Part shown: in pieces, positions 17,821 through 26,928 of the stretch
Layout of the letters: every line of letters starts with the position of its first letter
Position numbering within the stretch: position 1 is the first letter of the stretch
Assembly: GCA_040766745.1 (NCBI GenBank)
Contig: JAXGPX010000009.1
Location: 18,041-82,040, forward strand
Direction of reading: 5' to 3'
Source: JAXGPX01 sp040766745
GTDB lineage: Bacteria; Bacillota; Sulfobacillia; Fermentithermobacillales; Fermentithermobacillaceae
DNA: 64,000 nt
Position numbers and translations under genes: made by a program
Notes under the pieces: model-generated
Database searches by the model: none
What the model saw: only the letters and a program-made list of their open reading frames with translations
What the model was told of the DNA's origin: nothing

Positions 17821-18861
17821 GTGCAGAAGAATGATGGTGGCCGGCCAGTGGACACTGAACTTTGCCAGGAGGACTTGGTGCAAAAGTGCCCCAATTCTCT
17901 TGTAGATGGCACTGGAGTCGATAACGCAGTCTTGGATGAGGCAGCCATCAATGTGCCTGCTAATGCAGACAGCCGTTGGCTCCTGGGGCCAATTGATGCA
18001 GGTAAGGCGCTTTTCTTTGGCAATGTCATAGGGGCTTTGGCCAGGGGGATTCTCAGGGTCCCAGAAGGATATGGGGCTATAATCAACATATGTTTCTTAA
18101 TTTGGCCTGTATATGCGGTTTGGAAAAAGAGACTGTCTTACAAAGACGTGTTTCACACAAACTTCGTCTGGAATCCTGATTTTGGGTTTCTGGCGGTTTT
18201 GGCCGTAGGGATTTCATGTGCTGAACTGCTCATAATCGAGGGAATTGACTTGTTATTCAAGGGAAGGCTTGCGGACTGGGCAGGCTTATTTCCGTCTGCT
18301 CAGATGCCAGACTCGCTAATTCAGACGATCCTGATAGTTGCAGTTGCCGTTCCCATAATTGAGGAATTGCTCTTCAGAGGCTTTCTGTTAACGGCGTTTT
18401 CCCAGTGGGGCCATGGGTGGGCAGTGGTTTTCCCAGCCTTGGTGTTTGCCCTTCTCCATCACCCTGCCGGAATGCTTGGAGCATTTGCCGCCGCTTCGGT
18501 GTCAGCCATTTCAGTGATTCATTACAAGTCGATAGTTCCTGCTATTGTAATTCATGCAAGCGGAAATCTGTTTTTAGTTCTTTTAGAGGCTTTTCACGGA
18601 TGGGTCCAGCCTCCGCTGGTTGAGCTGTTCTGTATTGGAATCAGGGTTGGGTTTGTGCTTGCCGTGTTTTTGCTCCGGCACCGGCTGGCATGGATTTGGT
18701 ATGAGTTCCGCCGTTATTGGTCAGAGTTTGTAAAGAGGCCCCAGTTCAAGTCTAGACTTAAGTCCCTGATGAAACACTGGTCGTGGATTTTGGTCATTAT
18801 TCTCCTTGCAGTCACTGTAGTCACTGTTGTCCTTATTTCCATTTTCGGAGAGCTTGGCTGA
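17821..18861 (+). CDS. CPBP family intramembrane metalloprotease
   Basis: A 346-residue multispanning protein of the type II CAAX protease / bacteriocin-processing (CPBP, Abi) family. The catalytic motif EELLFR is at residues 181-186, the second motif has His213/His214 in FALLHHP, and the third has His245 and Asn249. The first 55 residues are hydrophilic and variable, which is longer than usual. GTG at 17821 is preceded by a GAGGGTGAGA stretch. These proteases cleave within or near membranes; the target is unknown. It is transcribed alone. Confidence 0.85.
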   Translation: MQKNDGGRPVDTELCQEDLVQKCPNSLVDGTGVDNAVLDEAAINVPANADSRWLLGPIDAGKALFFGNVIGALARGILRVPEGYGAIINICFLIWPVYAVWKKRLSYKDVFHTNFVWNPDFGFLAVLAVGISCAELLIIEGIDLLFKGRLADWAGLFPSAQMPDSLIQTILIVAVAVPIIEELLFRGFLLTAFSQWGHGWAVVFPALVFALLHHPAGMLGAFAAASVSAISVIHYKSIVPAIVIHASGNLFLVLLEAFHGWVQPPLVELFCIGIRVGFVLAVFLLRHRLAWIWYEFRRYWSEFVKRPQFKSRLKSLMKHWSWILVIILLAVTVVTVVLISIFGELG

Positions 18862-19044
18862 AATGAATGTCAGGATCGAACTCGAACTGCGGATCACAGT
18901 TACTGCATATGCCGCATAATCGAGCCACTCAATTACAATGCCTGGCGCAATTGCAGGGCCCCGCGCAGTTACAAGGCCGGGCTCAATTGCCTACTTCGGG
19001 TTTTGTATTAAATTGATAGATGCTGAGTTGAAGGCTTGATTACC

Positions 19045-19722
19045 TCATTGCAGGTGCTTCTTGAGAAAAGCTTCAGCCTTCTTTGCCACCTGCTTTCTTG
19101 TGTTATGTCTTTGCTTGGCCACAAACTCGATTATGTCTTTCTTGCTGCAGGATATCTCGAAGTACTTATCAAAGCAGTCGATTGCGTTTCCAAACATGAT
19201 GTTTTTGCATTCCGGAGAAGGTTTCCCCTTGTAGAGATAAGTATTGTCAGCTATGCCAAGCAGCCGTTTTGTTAAGTCGCCTTCGTAGTCAGGATTTTTC
19301 ACTACAAACTTCCACACATTCTTTACAGCGCTTGCGGCAGTTATCATCGAGTCAGAGTCTATGAGGTCCAGGTATTTTTGGCAAACAGCCTCGAACTTGC
19401 GGTCACTGTCTACGTCTATGAGATTTGACAATGTAGTTATTGCTCCCCATTTGACGAAGCTATTCTGGCTGTCAATTAGATTGGCCACATCATCAAAGTA
19501 TGGATATGCAAGTGAAGGTTGCTTTTCACTTAACATCCGAATTACCTTTTCACAATAGAACTTCACGGCTCCTTTATCGGTCCTGATAATTTCGAATAAC
19601 AGGCCGAGGATTTCGGGATTTGCCGTGATTTCATCAAGGAAATCGGCCACCTCAGGTTTTTGCCTGAGTCTTTCCTTCATGTGGTTCAGATTGTATTTAT
19701 TTGGGTCATGGTGATCGTTCAT
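19045..19722 (-). CDS. HEAT/armadillo-like helical repeat protein
   Basis: A 225-residue all-helical protein. Successive units such as GAVKFYCEKVIRMLSEKQP, SFVKWGAITTLSNLIDVD and SMITAASAVKNVWKFVVKNP have the paired-helix pattern of HEAT repeats. Similar uncharacterised HEAT-like proteins occur in clostridia and archaea. The C-terminus is Lys-rich (KKAEAFLKKHLQ). It stands alone and the function is not known; a protein-protein scaffold role is inferred only from the fold. Confidence 0.7.
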   Translation of the reverse strand: MNDHHDPNKYNLNHMKERLRQKPEVADFLDEITANPEILGLLFEIIRTDKGAVKFYCEKVIRMLSEKQPSLAYPYFDDVANLIDSQNSFVKWGAITTLSNLIDVDSDRKFEAVCQKYLDLIDSDSMITAASAVKNVWKFVVKNPDYEGDLTKRLLGIADNTYLYKGKPSPECKNIMFGNAIDCFDKYFEISCSKKDIIEFVAKQRHNTRKQVAKKAEAFLKKHLQ

Positions 19723-19803
19723 TTGCTGATCCTATCGCCTCCGCCTCGAGCCATGCCGGTCAAGGAGTAAACGTTATCGTTCATTTGTTCCTATCTGGTT
19801 ACC

Positions 19804-20082
19804 TTACCTGTAAAAACAGATGTAAGCCACATCGCCTGCTGCTTCAACGTCGAACGATTTCCCCGGCGCAACTATGAAAGTCTCACCTTTGCTATAGGCC
19901 CGGAATTCAGTCTCGCCAGGCAGCTTAGCGTTGAGAATTCCTTCGATTACAGTCATATGCTCCTCAGATGACGTAGAGAAAGTGTACTTGCCGGGCTTCA
20001 TCACTCCAACTGTGGCCGGCCCTTCGTTGGTATCCAGCGAAAGGCTTTGTACCTTACCGTCGAAATAGACACTGTGTTTCAT
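19804..20082 (-). CDS. ppnP: Pyrimidine/purine nucleoside phosphorylase PpnP
   Basis: A 92-residue single-cupin protein (formerly DUF1255/YaiE). It matches the family over its entire length: KHSVYFDGKVQSL at the start, GVMKPGKYTF, and the SSEEHMTVIEG block. The end is the FDVEAAGDVAYICFYR region. E. coli PpnP splits several nucleosides to base and ribose-1-phosphate. The ATG has GGAGGCG upstream. Its neighbours do not suggest a nucleoside operon. Confidence 0.88.
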   Translation of the reverse strand: MKHSVYFDGKVQSLSLDTNEGPATVGVMKPGKYTFSTSSEEHMTVIEGILNAKLPGETEFRAYSKGETFIVAPGKSFDVEAAGDVAYICFYR

Positions 20083-20116
20083 GGACGGCGCCTCCTTGTT
20101 GTTACTTACCAGATCA

Positions 20117-21358
20117 TTACTGCAGTCGTTTCAATTTATCCTTCCTTGTCTTCCCTTTACCGGTGCCTAGAAGGTAGAAACTGAGAAGCCCAGCCAGAGC
20201 AGGCAGCCAGTAGGTGATTAACCTGTAGAGCAGGGAGGCAGCGCCCGATGAAGCAGAATCAACTCCCAGGTTAGTGAACACTGTCCACAGGGAAACCATA
20301 TATACTCCTATGCCGTTTGGAATGAAGGTGAGAAGCGACATCACGGTTCCGGTGGTAAAACCCCAGGTAAGCGAGGCTATGGCGATACTGTTTCCAATTG
20401 CTCTGAACAGACAGTAAAGAATCAGAATATCGGTGACTGTGATTGCGGTGGCGGAACCGACGATCAGCCCGAGGAGTTTGGGATTCTTCGGGAGTTCCCT
20501 GGTTTTCAGTGTAAATTCAGCTACTGCAGCGAGAGTCTTTTCTTCATCCAGGGGCCGGTGGTTTGCCAGCGGCAGAAGCAAGTTTGCCGTCTGGACTGCT
20601 TTGCGGCTTATGTAGGCAGCAGCTGATGGGAACATAATGAGGGCTACGAAGCCTGCCAGGGCAACGGATACAAGGCCAGTCATGACTACCAGAGACGTCC
20701 TGGTAATGCTGTACAATGTGGCACCGGGCGCAAGATATTCGATATAGGGAAGGCGGATCAGTGAGTACAAGACAAAAGCTGAGAATGCCCCGTAGTCGAA
20801 CACATAGTACAGGGCGTTCGCTGCAGAACTGGTCCAGGCTGGCAGCCCTTCCTTTTTGGCTGCCCCTACGAAAGTGATGAACGATGCCACGTTTCCTAGA
20901 GGCATAGTGTGTTCAAAGAAGGTGCTGAACAGAGAAATCAAGTATACCCTGACAAGAGGCACTTTGTAGCCCAGCATGCGGTACAGTGCCTGATACAGCA
21001 CTGCTTCCCAGAATATGATCGTTAGTTCCAGGAAAACTGCTGCACCTATCCATACCTTACCGGCTTTCTGCAAGAGGCCCAGTACTGTCGATAGGTTATG
21101 GTGTCCGCCGGTTGCGCGGAACCAAAATACCAGGAAGAGAATTCCTGTTATTGTCCCCAAGAGTGGCAGCAACCCAGTTATCTTCCTTTTTACCGGCCGC
21201 TGCCAAGGGGAAGGTGGCCTACCGCGGCTGTCTCTGCTGCTTTGGCGGCGTTTGCTGTCCTTGTTGCCCTCACCGTGGCAATTTCCGTGTTCACTGCTTT
21301 CTCCGTTTTCTCCGCTTTCATGCGGGACGTTATCGATATTCATGAAGCCTATTTTCAC
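20117..21358 (-). CDS. Lysylphosphatidylglycerol synthase-type (UPF0104) membrane protein
   Basis: A 413-residue protein with about eight membrane segments of the LPG_synthase_TM family, the flippase-like part of MprF and of YbhN proteins. It lacks the soluble aminoacyl-transferase domain, so it is not a complete MprF. The HTMPLGNVASFITFVG loop and the final FIPNGIGVYMVSLW block are typical. The first 55 residues form a charged, Gly/Ser/Glu-rich extension not usual in the family. The ATG at 21358 is the first available start; a later start may be used. A role in lipid translocation is a family inference. Confidence 0.82.
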   Translation of the reverse strand: MKIGFMNIDNVPHESGENGESSEHGNCHGEGNKDSKRRQSSRDSRGRPPSPWQRPVKRKITGLLPLLGTITGILFLVFWFRATGGHHNLSTVLGLLQKAGKVWIGAAVFLELTIIFWEAVLYQALYRMLGYKVPLVRVYLISLFSTFFEHTMPLGNVASFITFVGAAKKEGLPAWTSSAANALYYVFDYGAFSAFVLYSLIRLPYIEYLAPGATLYSITRTSLVVMTGLVSVALAGFVALIMFPSAAAYISRKAVQTANLLLPLANHRPLDEEKTLAAVAEFTLKTRELPKNPKLLGLIVGSATAITVTDILILYCLFRAIGNSIAIASLTWGFTTGTVMSLLTFIPNGIGVYMVSLWTVFTNLGVDSASSGAASLLYRLITYWLPALAGLLSFYLLGTGKGKTRKDKLKRLQ

Positions 21359-21439
21359 ATCCGTTTTTGGGTTTTCCGGCTGTACTCAGGATTTCCAGTC
21401 ACCTCAGGTTGAATGACAGCTGAAACAGGGATGTTTTGG

Positions 21440-21606
21440 CTGAGGGGGCGGAAGCATGGATGCTGCCTGAGACGGCGGCTCGAACTTGGCTATTCGGCAC
21501 GTCGGGCTGTGAGGTCCTATGGATGCTGCGCGGCCCAGGAGGCAGGAGCGAGGTAGTGAGGTCCTATGGATGCTGCCTGGCTGGTGGGCAGGAGCGAGGT
21601 ACCCTG
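21440..21606. repeat. 47-bp near-duplicate repeat
   Basis: GTGAGGTCCTATGGATGCTGC recurs at 47-bp spacing (GAGG at 21511 and 21558). Each copy is followed by a similar GCAGGAGCGAGGTA segment. Confidence 0.7.
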
Positions 21607-22060
21607 AGTTAGGTTGATCTGACTCTGGCGTACCGGTGCGAAAACGGAGGGGTTTCATGTAGAATCGGTGCGGAATCGGACGGGTTTGGATGAAAAGTGG
21701 TGCGAAATCGGAGGGGTGCTGAGTTAGGTTAACCTGAATCTGGCGTACCGGTGCGAAAACGGATGAGTTTAATGTAAAACCGGTGCGGAACCGGACGAGT
21801 TTGGGTGAAAAGGGGTGTGAAACCGGAGGGGGTCGGGCGGAAACTGGATAGGATTCGAGTTAGGGAAATCTGAATCTGGCGGACCGGTGCGAAAGCGGAG
21901 GGGTTTGGCGCAAAACCGGTGCGGAACCGGACGAGTCGGGATGAAAAGTGGTGCGGAACCGGATTGGTTCTCAGTTAGGGTGATTTGAACCGGGCAGACT
22001 GGTGCGAAAATGGAGCGGTTCGAGGTACAATCGGTGCTTAATCGGACCGCTTCTGAGTCG
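21603..22060. repeat. Higher-order repeat: about 115-bp units built of 32-bp sub-units
   Basis: Four imperfect units begin at about 21606, 21721, 21857 and 21972, each opening with GAGTTAGG-type sequence. Inside a unit, a sub-unit starting CGGTGCGRAAHCGGA recurs about every 32 bp. No long open frame with protein-like composition crosses it. There is no spacer diversity of the CRISPR kind, because the spaces are themselves repeat-derived. It fills most of the gap before the nuclease-like gene. Confidence 0.85.
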
Positions 22061-22134
22061 ATATAGGAAATTCCGACAATTGCAGAGATGGATTTCTACA
22101 AGTTAGTGAGTTTGCGTTCGCCGATTGACAGATA

Positions 22135-23001
22135 TTGACACTTAAGGGCGGGCATGGTAATATCTTGCTCGGAACCACTGAATATGGGTGGATAGCCTGC
22201 AAAGGCGACACAATACTGAGGAAAGAGGGGTCCGGGGGTAAGTTGAGGCTTGTTGAATCGATCCTGTTGGCTGTGCATACAGCCAGGGAATTGTCTCCTA
22301 CAAACAAACATGTTGCAGCTGTCATGAACCTGCATCGCCCAGAGACTTTCTCAGAACTGGCAAAACTGTGCTATATGTCGATAACTGCCACAAGGCGTGC
22401 GTGTGAGACTTTGAAGGAACACGGTTGGCTAATAGTAGATGATTCCTCATATCAACACAGGCTAATCGTAACTTGGCCGGAGTACGTGCAAGTAGAGCTG
22501 GCAAGAGCATTCGAAGAAGAATATTCGTTGTCTCCTAACAGGGGCGAGTTTCTAGGCAAACTGTACCTTGAACTGCTCATACCTGACCGTAACTATGTTG
22601 ATAACGCAAGGCCGCCCTTCATTATCAACCCGCAGACAGACAAACCGTTGGAATATGATCGCTTATTCATAAAGAAGCTGGTGGCTTTTGAGCATAATGG
22701 GCTGCAGCACTTTGGGCCCACAGAGATGTTCCCAGATGTCGATCAGTTTAAGGACTTGAGAACCAGAGATCTTGTTAAGATGTCGCTCAGCCAGGAAAAT
22801 GGAATTACGCTGGTCATTTTTACGTATCAGGACCTAAGTTTGGCGAAAATGGCAGAGAAAATTCCTCCCCAACTATCCAAGAATCCAGTAGACACAAATG
22901 GGCTCTTTATAAAGACTCTGGAGAGATATGCACGGGCTTACAGGAACAACGTTAGCCGGGTCGAAAACAAGAATCGCAAGCAGGCCCAACAGGGCAAATA
23001 G
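22135..23001 (+). CDS. Winged-helix plus PD-(D/E)XK-like (Vsr-type) protein
   Basis: A 288-residue protein with two recognisable parts. Residues about 72-103 (FSELAKLCYMSITATRRACETLKEHGWL) look like a winged helix-turn-helix. Residues about 140-245 resemble Vsr/PD-(D/E)XK-type domains: LEYDRLF with Asp175, a beta strand AFEHNGLQHF with Glu186 and the typical G-x-QHF turn, RD-LVK at 211-215, and a closing strand ITLVIF. The start is uncertain: TTG at 22135 has no good ribosome binding site, and a TTG near 22240 follows a GGGGTCCGGGGG stretch. Upstream is repeat DNA; 458 bases downstream is a DNA methyltransferase gene. Nuclease activity is inferred. Confidence 0.6.
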   Translation: MTLKGGHGNILLGTTEYGWIACKGDTILRKEGSGGKLRLVESILLAVHTARELSPTNKHVAAVMNLHRPETFSELAKLCYMSITATRRACETLKEHGWLIVDDSSYQHRLIVTWPEYVQVELARAFEEEYSLSPNRGEFLGKLYLELLIPDRNYVDNARPPFIINPQTDKPLEYDRLFIKKLVAFEHNGLQHFGPTEMFPDVDQFKDLRTRDLVKMSLSQENGITLVIFTYQDLSLAKMAEKIPPQLSKNPVDTNGLFIKTLERYARAYRNNVSRVENKNRKQAQQGK

Positions 23002-23459
23002 GACATTGATATAGCAGTGGCAAGTACAGACGTCTTTTTTCGGCACATAGGAGCTATTTCGCATACACATAGAACAGAAATAACACATGAAATGCACAAC
23101 ACATACAGGCCGCACAGGCTGGACAGAACGCATAGGTGCATAGGTTGGACAGGACACACAAACCAGGAAAACACAAAAACCACGCAAGACACACAGAACT
23201 CTCAAAACACATAACGCCACTGAAAGATGCGATAACAGCACCGGCAAAAAGGATAGATCCTTGAGTGTCGAGAACAAATGTACACAAATACATTCTGGAT
23301 ATAAAGGTTCAGACATGTAATTTTCCAATGGGTTCAAATAGGAGCTAAATAATCGAGTAATATTAGTGTAGTCCCAATTCGTTGTCCGTCGTATCAACGG
23401 TCCTCGTTATGCACGTTGTGTGCGTCATGCACGTCATCTACGTTGACGTAAGTCGGGCA
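23002..23459. other. AC-rich repetitive spacer between nuclease-like and methyltransferase genes
   Basis: The first 210 bases are rich in ACACA/GCACA motifs with loosely repeated CGCATAGG, GGTGCATAGG and GGACAGGACACAC. The open frames across it on the minus strand are Cys/Val/Leu-rich translations of this simple sequence. No promoter could be assigned with confidence. Confidence 0.5.
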
Positions 23460-24635
23460 ATGCAGGACAACCTGGAGGTGAAGGTGCTGACAGTATCAAG
23501 TAGGTTACCTGGGTCAGGTGAGTATATAGATCAGATCTTCTGTAAGTCAAGCCAGGCCATGGAAGAATTGCCTGACAGTTCGGTGGCCCTTACTGTAACG
23601 TCGCCGCCTTATTGGAACGCCATTGATTATGATCGCCATGTCCAGAATCCTGGCCAAAACTACAGAACTCGGAGCTATTCGGTTGGATACCACGATTACC
23701 GGGACTACTTGGGCTGGCTCCGGCAAATTTCCGATGAAATCTTGCGTGTCACAAAGCCAGGCGGTTTTATGGCCATGGTAATCGGGACTGTGCTTCTTGA
23801 TCGCAAGCACTACCCGGTGCCCTTTGACGTAATATCCATGCTAACTGGAGGGCAAGAGGCATGCCACGAGGCATGCTGCCAACACTCGCTGCACGGACGT
23901 GAACGTGCCAGGAATGCTAAGTCTGGTGCAGGGGCTCATGCCAAGTCTAGCGTCTGGGTTAATGCTGAGTCTCAAGCCGGACCACATGCCAAGTCTAGCG
24001 TACGGGTTAATGCTGAGTTTCAAGCCAAATCACATAGCCAGTCTAGTGCCGGGCCTAACTGGGAGTTTCACCAGGATATCATCTGGCACAAGGTCACCGG
24101 TGGTGTTAAAAGGGCAGGGGTTTTCATCCAAAAACCATATCCGGGATATTATTACCCTAACATTATGACAGAATATATTCTCATTTTCAGAAAACCGGGC
24201 CCTCAAATCTATACGGGCAAGGCCCAGGTTAATAGGGAGGAAGCACGAGTAGAGGTGCAGCGGCTTTTCACCAACGAAATTGCAAACTCAGTCTGGCACA
24301 TAGCCCCTGTGCCGCCGCGGTATCTGGAGCATCCGTGCCCTTTTCCTGAAGAAATACCGTACAGGCTGATTCAACTTTACTCGTATCCCCAGGACCTTGT
24401 ACTTGACCCTTTTTGCGGCTCAGGGCAGACATTAAAAGTCGCCGGCCACCTGGGGCGCCATTATTGTGGATACGATATAAACCGGGAGTATGTTGAACTT
24501 GCCAGGAAAAGGATTAGTGAACCGTTGGCAGTCCGGCACGAGCAGCTTATTGCAGTGTTTGAGAAGATTCCCATCGACGAGCCACCGCCTAAGGAACCAG
24601 TGAAAGGTACCAAGGGTCGACGGCCAGGCACTTAA
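23460..24635 (+). CDS. DNA methyltransferase (N4-cytosine/N6-adenine, permuted beta-type order)
   Basis: A 391-residue SAM-dependent DNA methylase. Catalytic motif IV TSPPYW is at residues 47-52 and SAM-binding motif I DPFCGSGQT at 316-324. The catalytic motif precedes the SAM motif, as in class beta enzymes; TSPPYW favours N4-cytosine or N6-adenine methylation. Residues about 131-200 are an insertion that includes a 16-residue tandem repeat (HAKSSVWVNAESQAGP and a near-identical copy plus a partial third). ATG at 23460 lacks a good ribosome binding site; GGAGGTG at 23474-23480 sits just inside, so GTG at 23484 is conceivable. It may be the modification half of a restriction-modification pair with the upstream gene. 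Confidence 0.85.
   Translation: MQDNLEVKVLTVSSRLPGSGEYIDQIFCKSSQAMEELPDSSVALTVTSPPYWNAIDYDRHVQNPGQNYRTRSYSVGYHDYRDYLGWLRQISDEILRVTKPGGFMAMVIGTVLLDRKHYPVPFDVISMLTGGQEACHEACCQHSLHGRERARNAKSGAGAHAKSSVWVNAESQAGPHAKSSVRVNAEFQAKSHSQSSAGPNWEFHQDIIWHKVTGGVKRAGVFIQKPYPGYYYPNIMTEYILIFRKPGPQIYTGKAQVNREEARVEVQRLFTNEIANSVWHIAPVPPRYLEHPCPFPEEIPYRLIQLYSYPQDLVLDPFCGSGQTLKVAGHLGRHYCGYDINREYVELARKRISEPLAVRHEQLIAVFEKIPIDEPPPKEPVKGTKGRRPGT
23937..24056 (+). repeat. 48-bp in-frame tandem repeat inside the methyltransferase gene
   Basis: Two full 48-bp units (from 23937 and 23985) and a partial third (from 24033) encode the 16-residue repeat. The period keeps the reading frame. Confidence 0.85.
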
Positions 24636-24656
24636 TCTAGTTCCTAAGTACCGGAT

Positions 24657-24690
24657 ACTCTGGCCGTGGCGCGATAGCCCCGGCCAGAGT
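24657..24690. repeat. Palindrome downstream of the methyltransferase gene
   Basis: A perfect 10-bp inverted repeat, ACTCTGGCCG and CGGCCAGAGT, with a 14-nt loop. It is flanked on both sides by near-copies of AATCTAGTTCCTAAGTACCGG (about 24633 and 24702). There is no T run, so it is more likely a repeat element than a terminator. Confidence 0.6.
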
Positions 24691-24791
24691 GAGAAATTAC
24701 CGAATCTAGCTCTTAGTTACCGGTATGGGGACCAGCCGATAACCGTCAGGAACCTTTCACATTTGCGGTGAAGGCGAAACGGTTTGCAGAC

Positions 24792-26432
24792 CTATTTGAG
24801 CCTGGCTAGTTTTTCAATGAGCGACTTCAACAACTGGGGCACCACTTCCAGCGAATAATCCAGTTCTAGTCTTTCAATAAACTTGTGGGCATCCTTGCCT
24901 GCAGGGCCAAGATTCACCACCGGGATATCAAGTTTCAACAGATCGTCTAGGGGAATATCGTAGACATGTCCCCATCCGGGAGTATTGAGGGCAAGAGGCA
25001 GTAATTCCTCTCGCTTGCCCTGGAAACCGACGTAACTCAGGTCGCTGATTGACGCGAAATGTTCTGAGATTGCCAGGGTTTCATCGAACCGGTCACGGGC
25101 TTCGTCAATGACCTGGTTAACGGCTTCAAGGAGCCCTATCTCCCTATCTGACTGGCGCTTATTAGCCCTGTGCGGGTAATATGGCGGCAAGAACCCTATG
25201 ACTATCATTGGGCGCTTATCGGGATACAGCCTCAGCAGCTCTCCTACTATGTACAGGGATTTATCCCTCTCGTCAGCATCGTCTGGAATGTTATTTATGA
25301 ACGTTTCAACGTGTTCGGCCAGGTTTCCATCGAAGCTTGCGGCCACCTCCTGGAACAATTCGTGCCAGGTTATTACCTTAGGATCCCAGGGAATAGGTAC
25401 AGGCGTTTCTGCTATTTCCGAGAACTCGTTTGCGCTGTCGACAACATGATCAATAGCAGTTTCAAATGCCTTTAACGCTATTTCATTCATTTTCTCAAGT
25501 ATTTCGGCTGGAGTGCTTGTGACTGTCAGGTGGTTAAAGTAAATTGCGGCTCTGGCAGGCAAAGTCACAGAGTAAAGTTCCCTCAGATCCCGTTGTTTGA
25601 GGGCTGCAGGCGGCGGATACACTTCGCCCCTCCACGATTCGGCCCAATCAGGATTACCTTCCAAGAGCATGTTGACGGCCGAACTCATAAGGTTGGCATT
25701 TAGCCCTGCATAGTATTGGCCTACGTGGGATTCCCGCCCTACACAGTAAAACATCGGCATGATTTTCCCGATAGTTCCGATGTCTACATACCGGTTCTTG
25801 TCTCCCGGGTATTTCGGGATGATGCCTTCGCTGTTGACACATGCGACAAAGTCCATACCAGCATCTTGCAGGTTGGCAAGGTACGTAATGGCTGCCCTCA
25901 TCCCGGCAGAGTTGTTCTCCTCGTCGCCTACTGCAAGAAATGCAATATTTACGGGCAAATCCTTGGGATTGCGGGAGTACTCAGCCAGCAGTGCCATTTC
26001 TATAGCCAGCCCGCATTTCATGTCCATTACGCCTCTGCCGAACAGGTACCTGCCAGATTGCAGGTCCCTGGCGGCTTCTTCCGGAAGATCTAACTCGGCC
26101 ACGCGCTTTGTATATTCTTCCGGGTGAAAAGCAAGGCCGGAAAGCGCCCTTGATTCACTGGTATCTACTACGTCAAGGTGGCCTGTAAGGATTATGGTGC
26201 GTTTAGTTTCGGGCTCGGCCTTTACTATGGCAAATACCGCTTTGCGGCCAAATGGATCGTTAGGAATCGGAATGAACTCCAAATTGCTCTTATTAATCTT
26301 GAAGTAAGGTAGTTCAGCCAGCTTGTCATGAATAAGTTGGGCTAGTTCAGTTTCGCCGGGGCCTGGCGAGACACTTGGAATCCTCACCAGATCAATCAAT
26401 AGGCTGTATATCGAGTCTCGAGAAGTATTCAC
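24792..26432 (-). CDS. M20 family metallopeptidase, RocB-like
   Basis: A 546-residue protein similar to RocB (arginine-utilisation protein) of the M20 zinc peptidase family. Metal-ligand motifs are TGHLDVVD (His and Asp), GRGVMDMKCG (bridging Asp) and GDEENNSAG (catalytic Glu pair). The long C-terminal half is typical of RocB and longer than other M20 enzymes. I chose GTG at 26432 because AGAGGAGG precedes it; upstream in-frame starts would encode a tail with no similarity. No roc or arc genes adjoin it. An amidohydrolase or peptidase activity is inferred. Confidence 0.85.
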   Translation of the reverse strand: MNTSRDSIYSLLIDLVRIPSVSPGPGETELAQLIHDKLAELPYFKINKSNLEFIPIPNDPFGRKAVFAIVKAEPETKRTIILTGHLDVVDTSESRALSGLAFHPEEYTKRVAELDLPEEAARDLQSGRYLFGRGVMDMKCGLAIEMALLAEYSRNPKDLPVNIAFLAVGDEENNSAGMRAAITYLANLQDAGMDFVACVNSEGIIPKYPGDKNRYVDIGTIGKIMPMFYCVGRESHVGQYYAGLNANLMSSAVNMLLEGNPDWAESWRGEVYPPPAALKQRDLRELYSVTLPARAAIYFNHLTVTSTPAEILEKMNEIALKAFETAIDHVVDSANEFSEIAETPVPIPWDPKVITWHELFQEVAASFDGNLAEHVETFINNIPDDADERDKSLYIVGELLRLYPDKRPMIVIGFLPPYYPHRANKRQSDREIGLLEAVNQVIDEARDRFDETLAISEHFASISDLSYVGFQGKREELLPLALNTPGWGHVYDIPLDDLLKLDIPVVNLGPAGKDAHKFIERLELDYSLEVVPQLLKSLIEKLARLK

Positions 26433-26599
26433 GGTGACGCCTCCTCTTTTTGTAGTATGAGCGGCCGCAGTATGCATTAGGTAAAGAGTCATGGTTTCTA
26501 TGGTTGGTTGGCAAATACGGTTTCGCCCAAGACTCTTGAATCTCCTTCTTTTTTATGCATCGATGCATAGATCTGACAACGATGCATGGCATAGATGGG

Positions 26600-26800
26600 A
26601 TGCAGTTATTTTTGGTGCAACCCTACATGAGGCAGACGAACTTGGATAGGGGCACAGACGAACATATACTAGGCGCAATCGTGTATGGGGCGCAGGCGAA
26701 CACACATTAGGCGGGCCATCGTGTATGGGGCGCAGGCGAACACACATTAGGCGGGCCATCGTGCATGGAGCACAGACGAACATACACGAGGCGGCGAACA
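26600..26800. repeat. 40-bp tandem repeat
   Basis: Units starting GTGTATGGGGCGCAGGCGAA are spaced exactly 40 bp apart at 26681, 26721 and 26761, with a diverged unit before (26641) and fragments (CGAACATGCATAG) after, to about 26835. The gap between the RocB-like gene and the next plus-strand gene contains nothing else recognisable. Confidence 0.85.
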
Positions 26801-26928
26801 TGCATAGGTACAAGCGAACATGCATAGAACAAGTTAACATAATCGCATGGTTTCGCATAAATTATCGAACGAGATGAGAAAGTGATCATCGGTTGCTTGG
26901 CCATTTTGGGGAGGTAGGAGGAAATTCA

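Noticed and set aside
21603..22060. Regular repeats considered as a CRISPR array
   Set aside because: Spaces between cores are themselves repeated, units are about 115 or 32 bp with drift, and no cas gene is in the window.
22873..23397. 174-residue Cys/Val/Leu-rich frame on the minus strand
   Set aside because: It is the translation of ACACA-rich simple sequence and overlaps the end of the nuclease-like gene.
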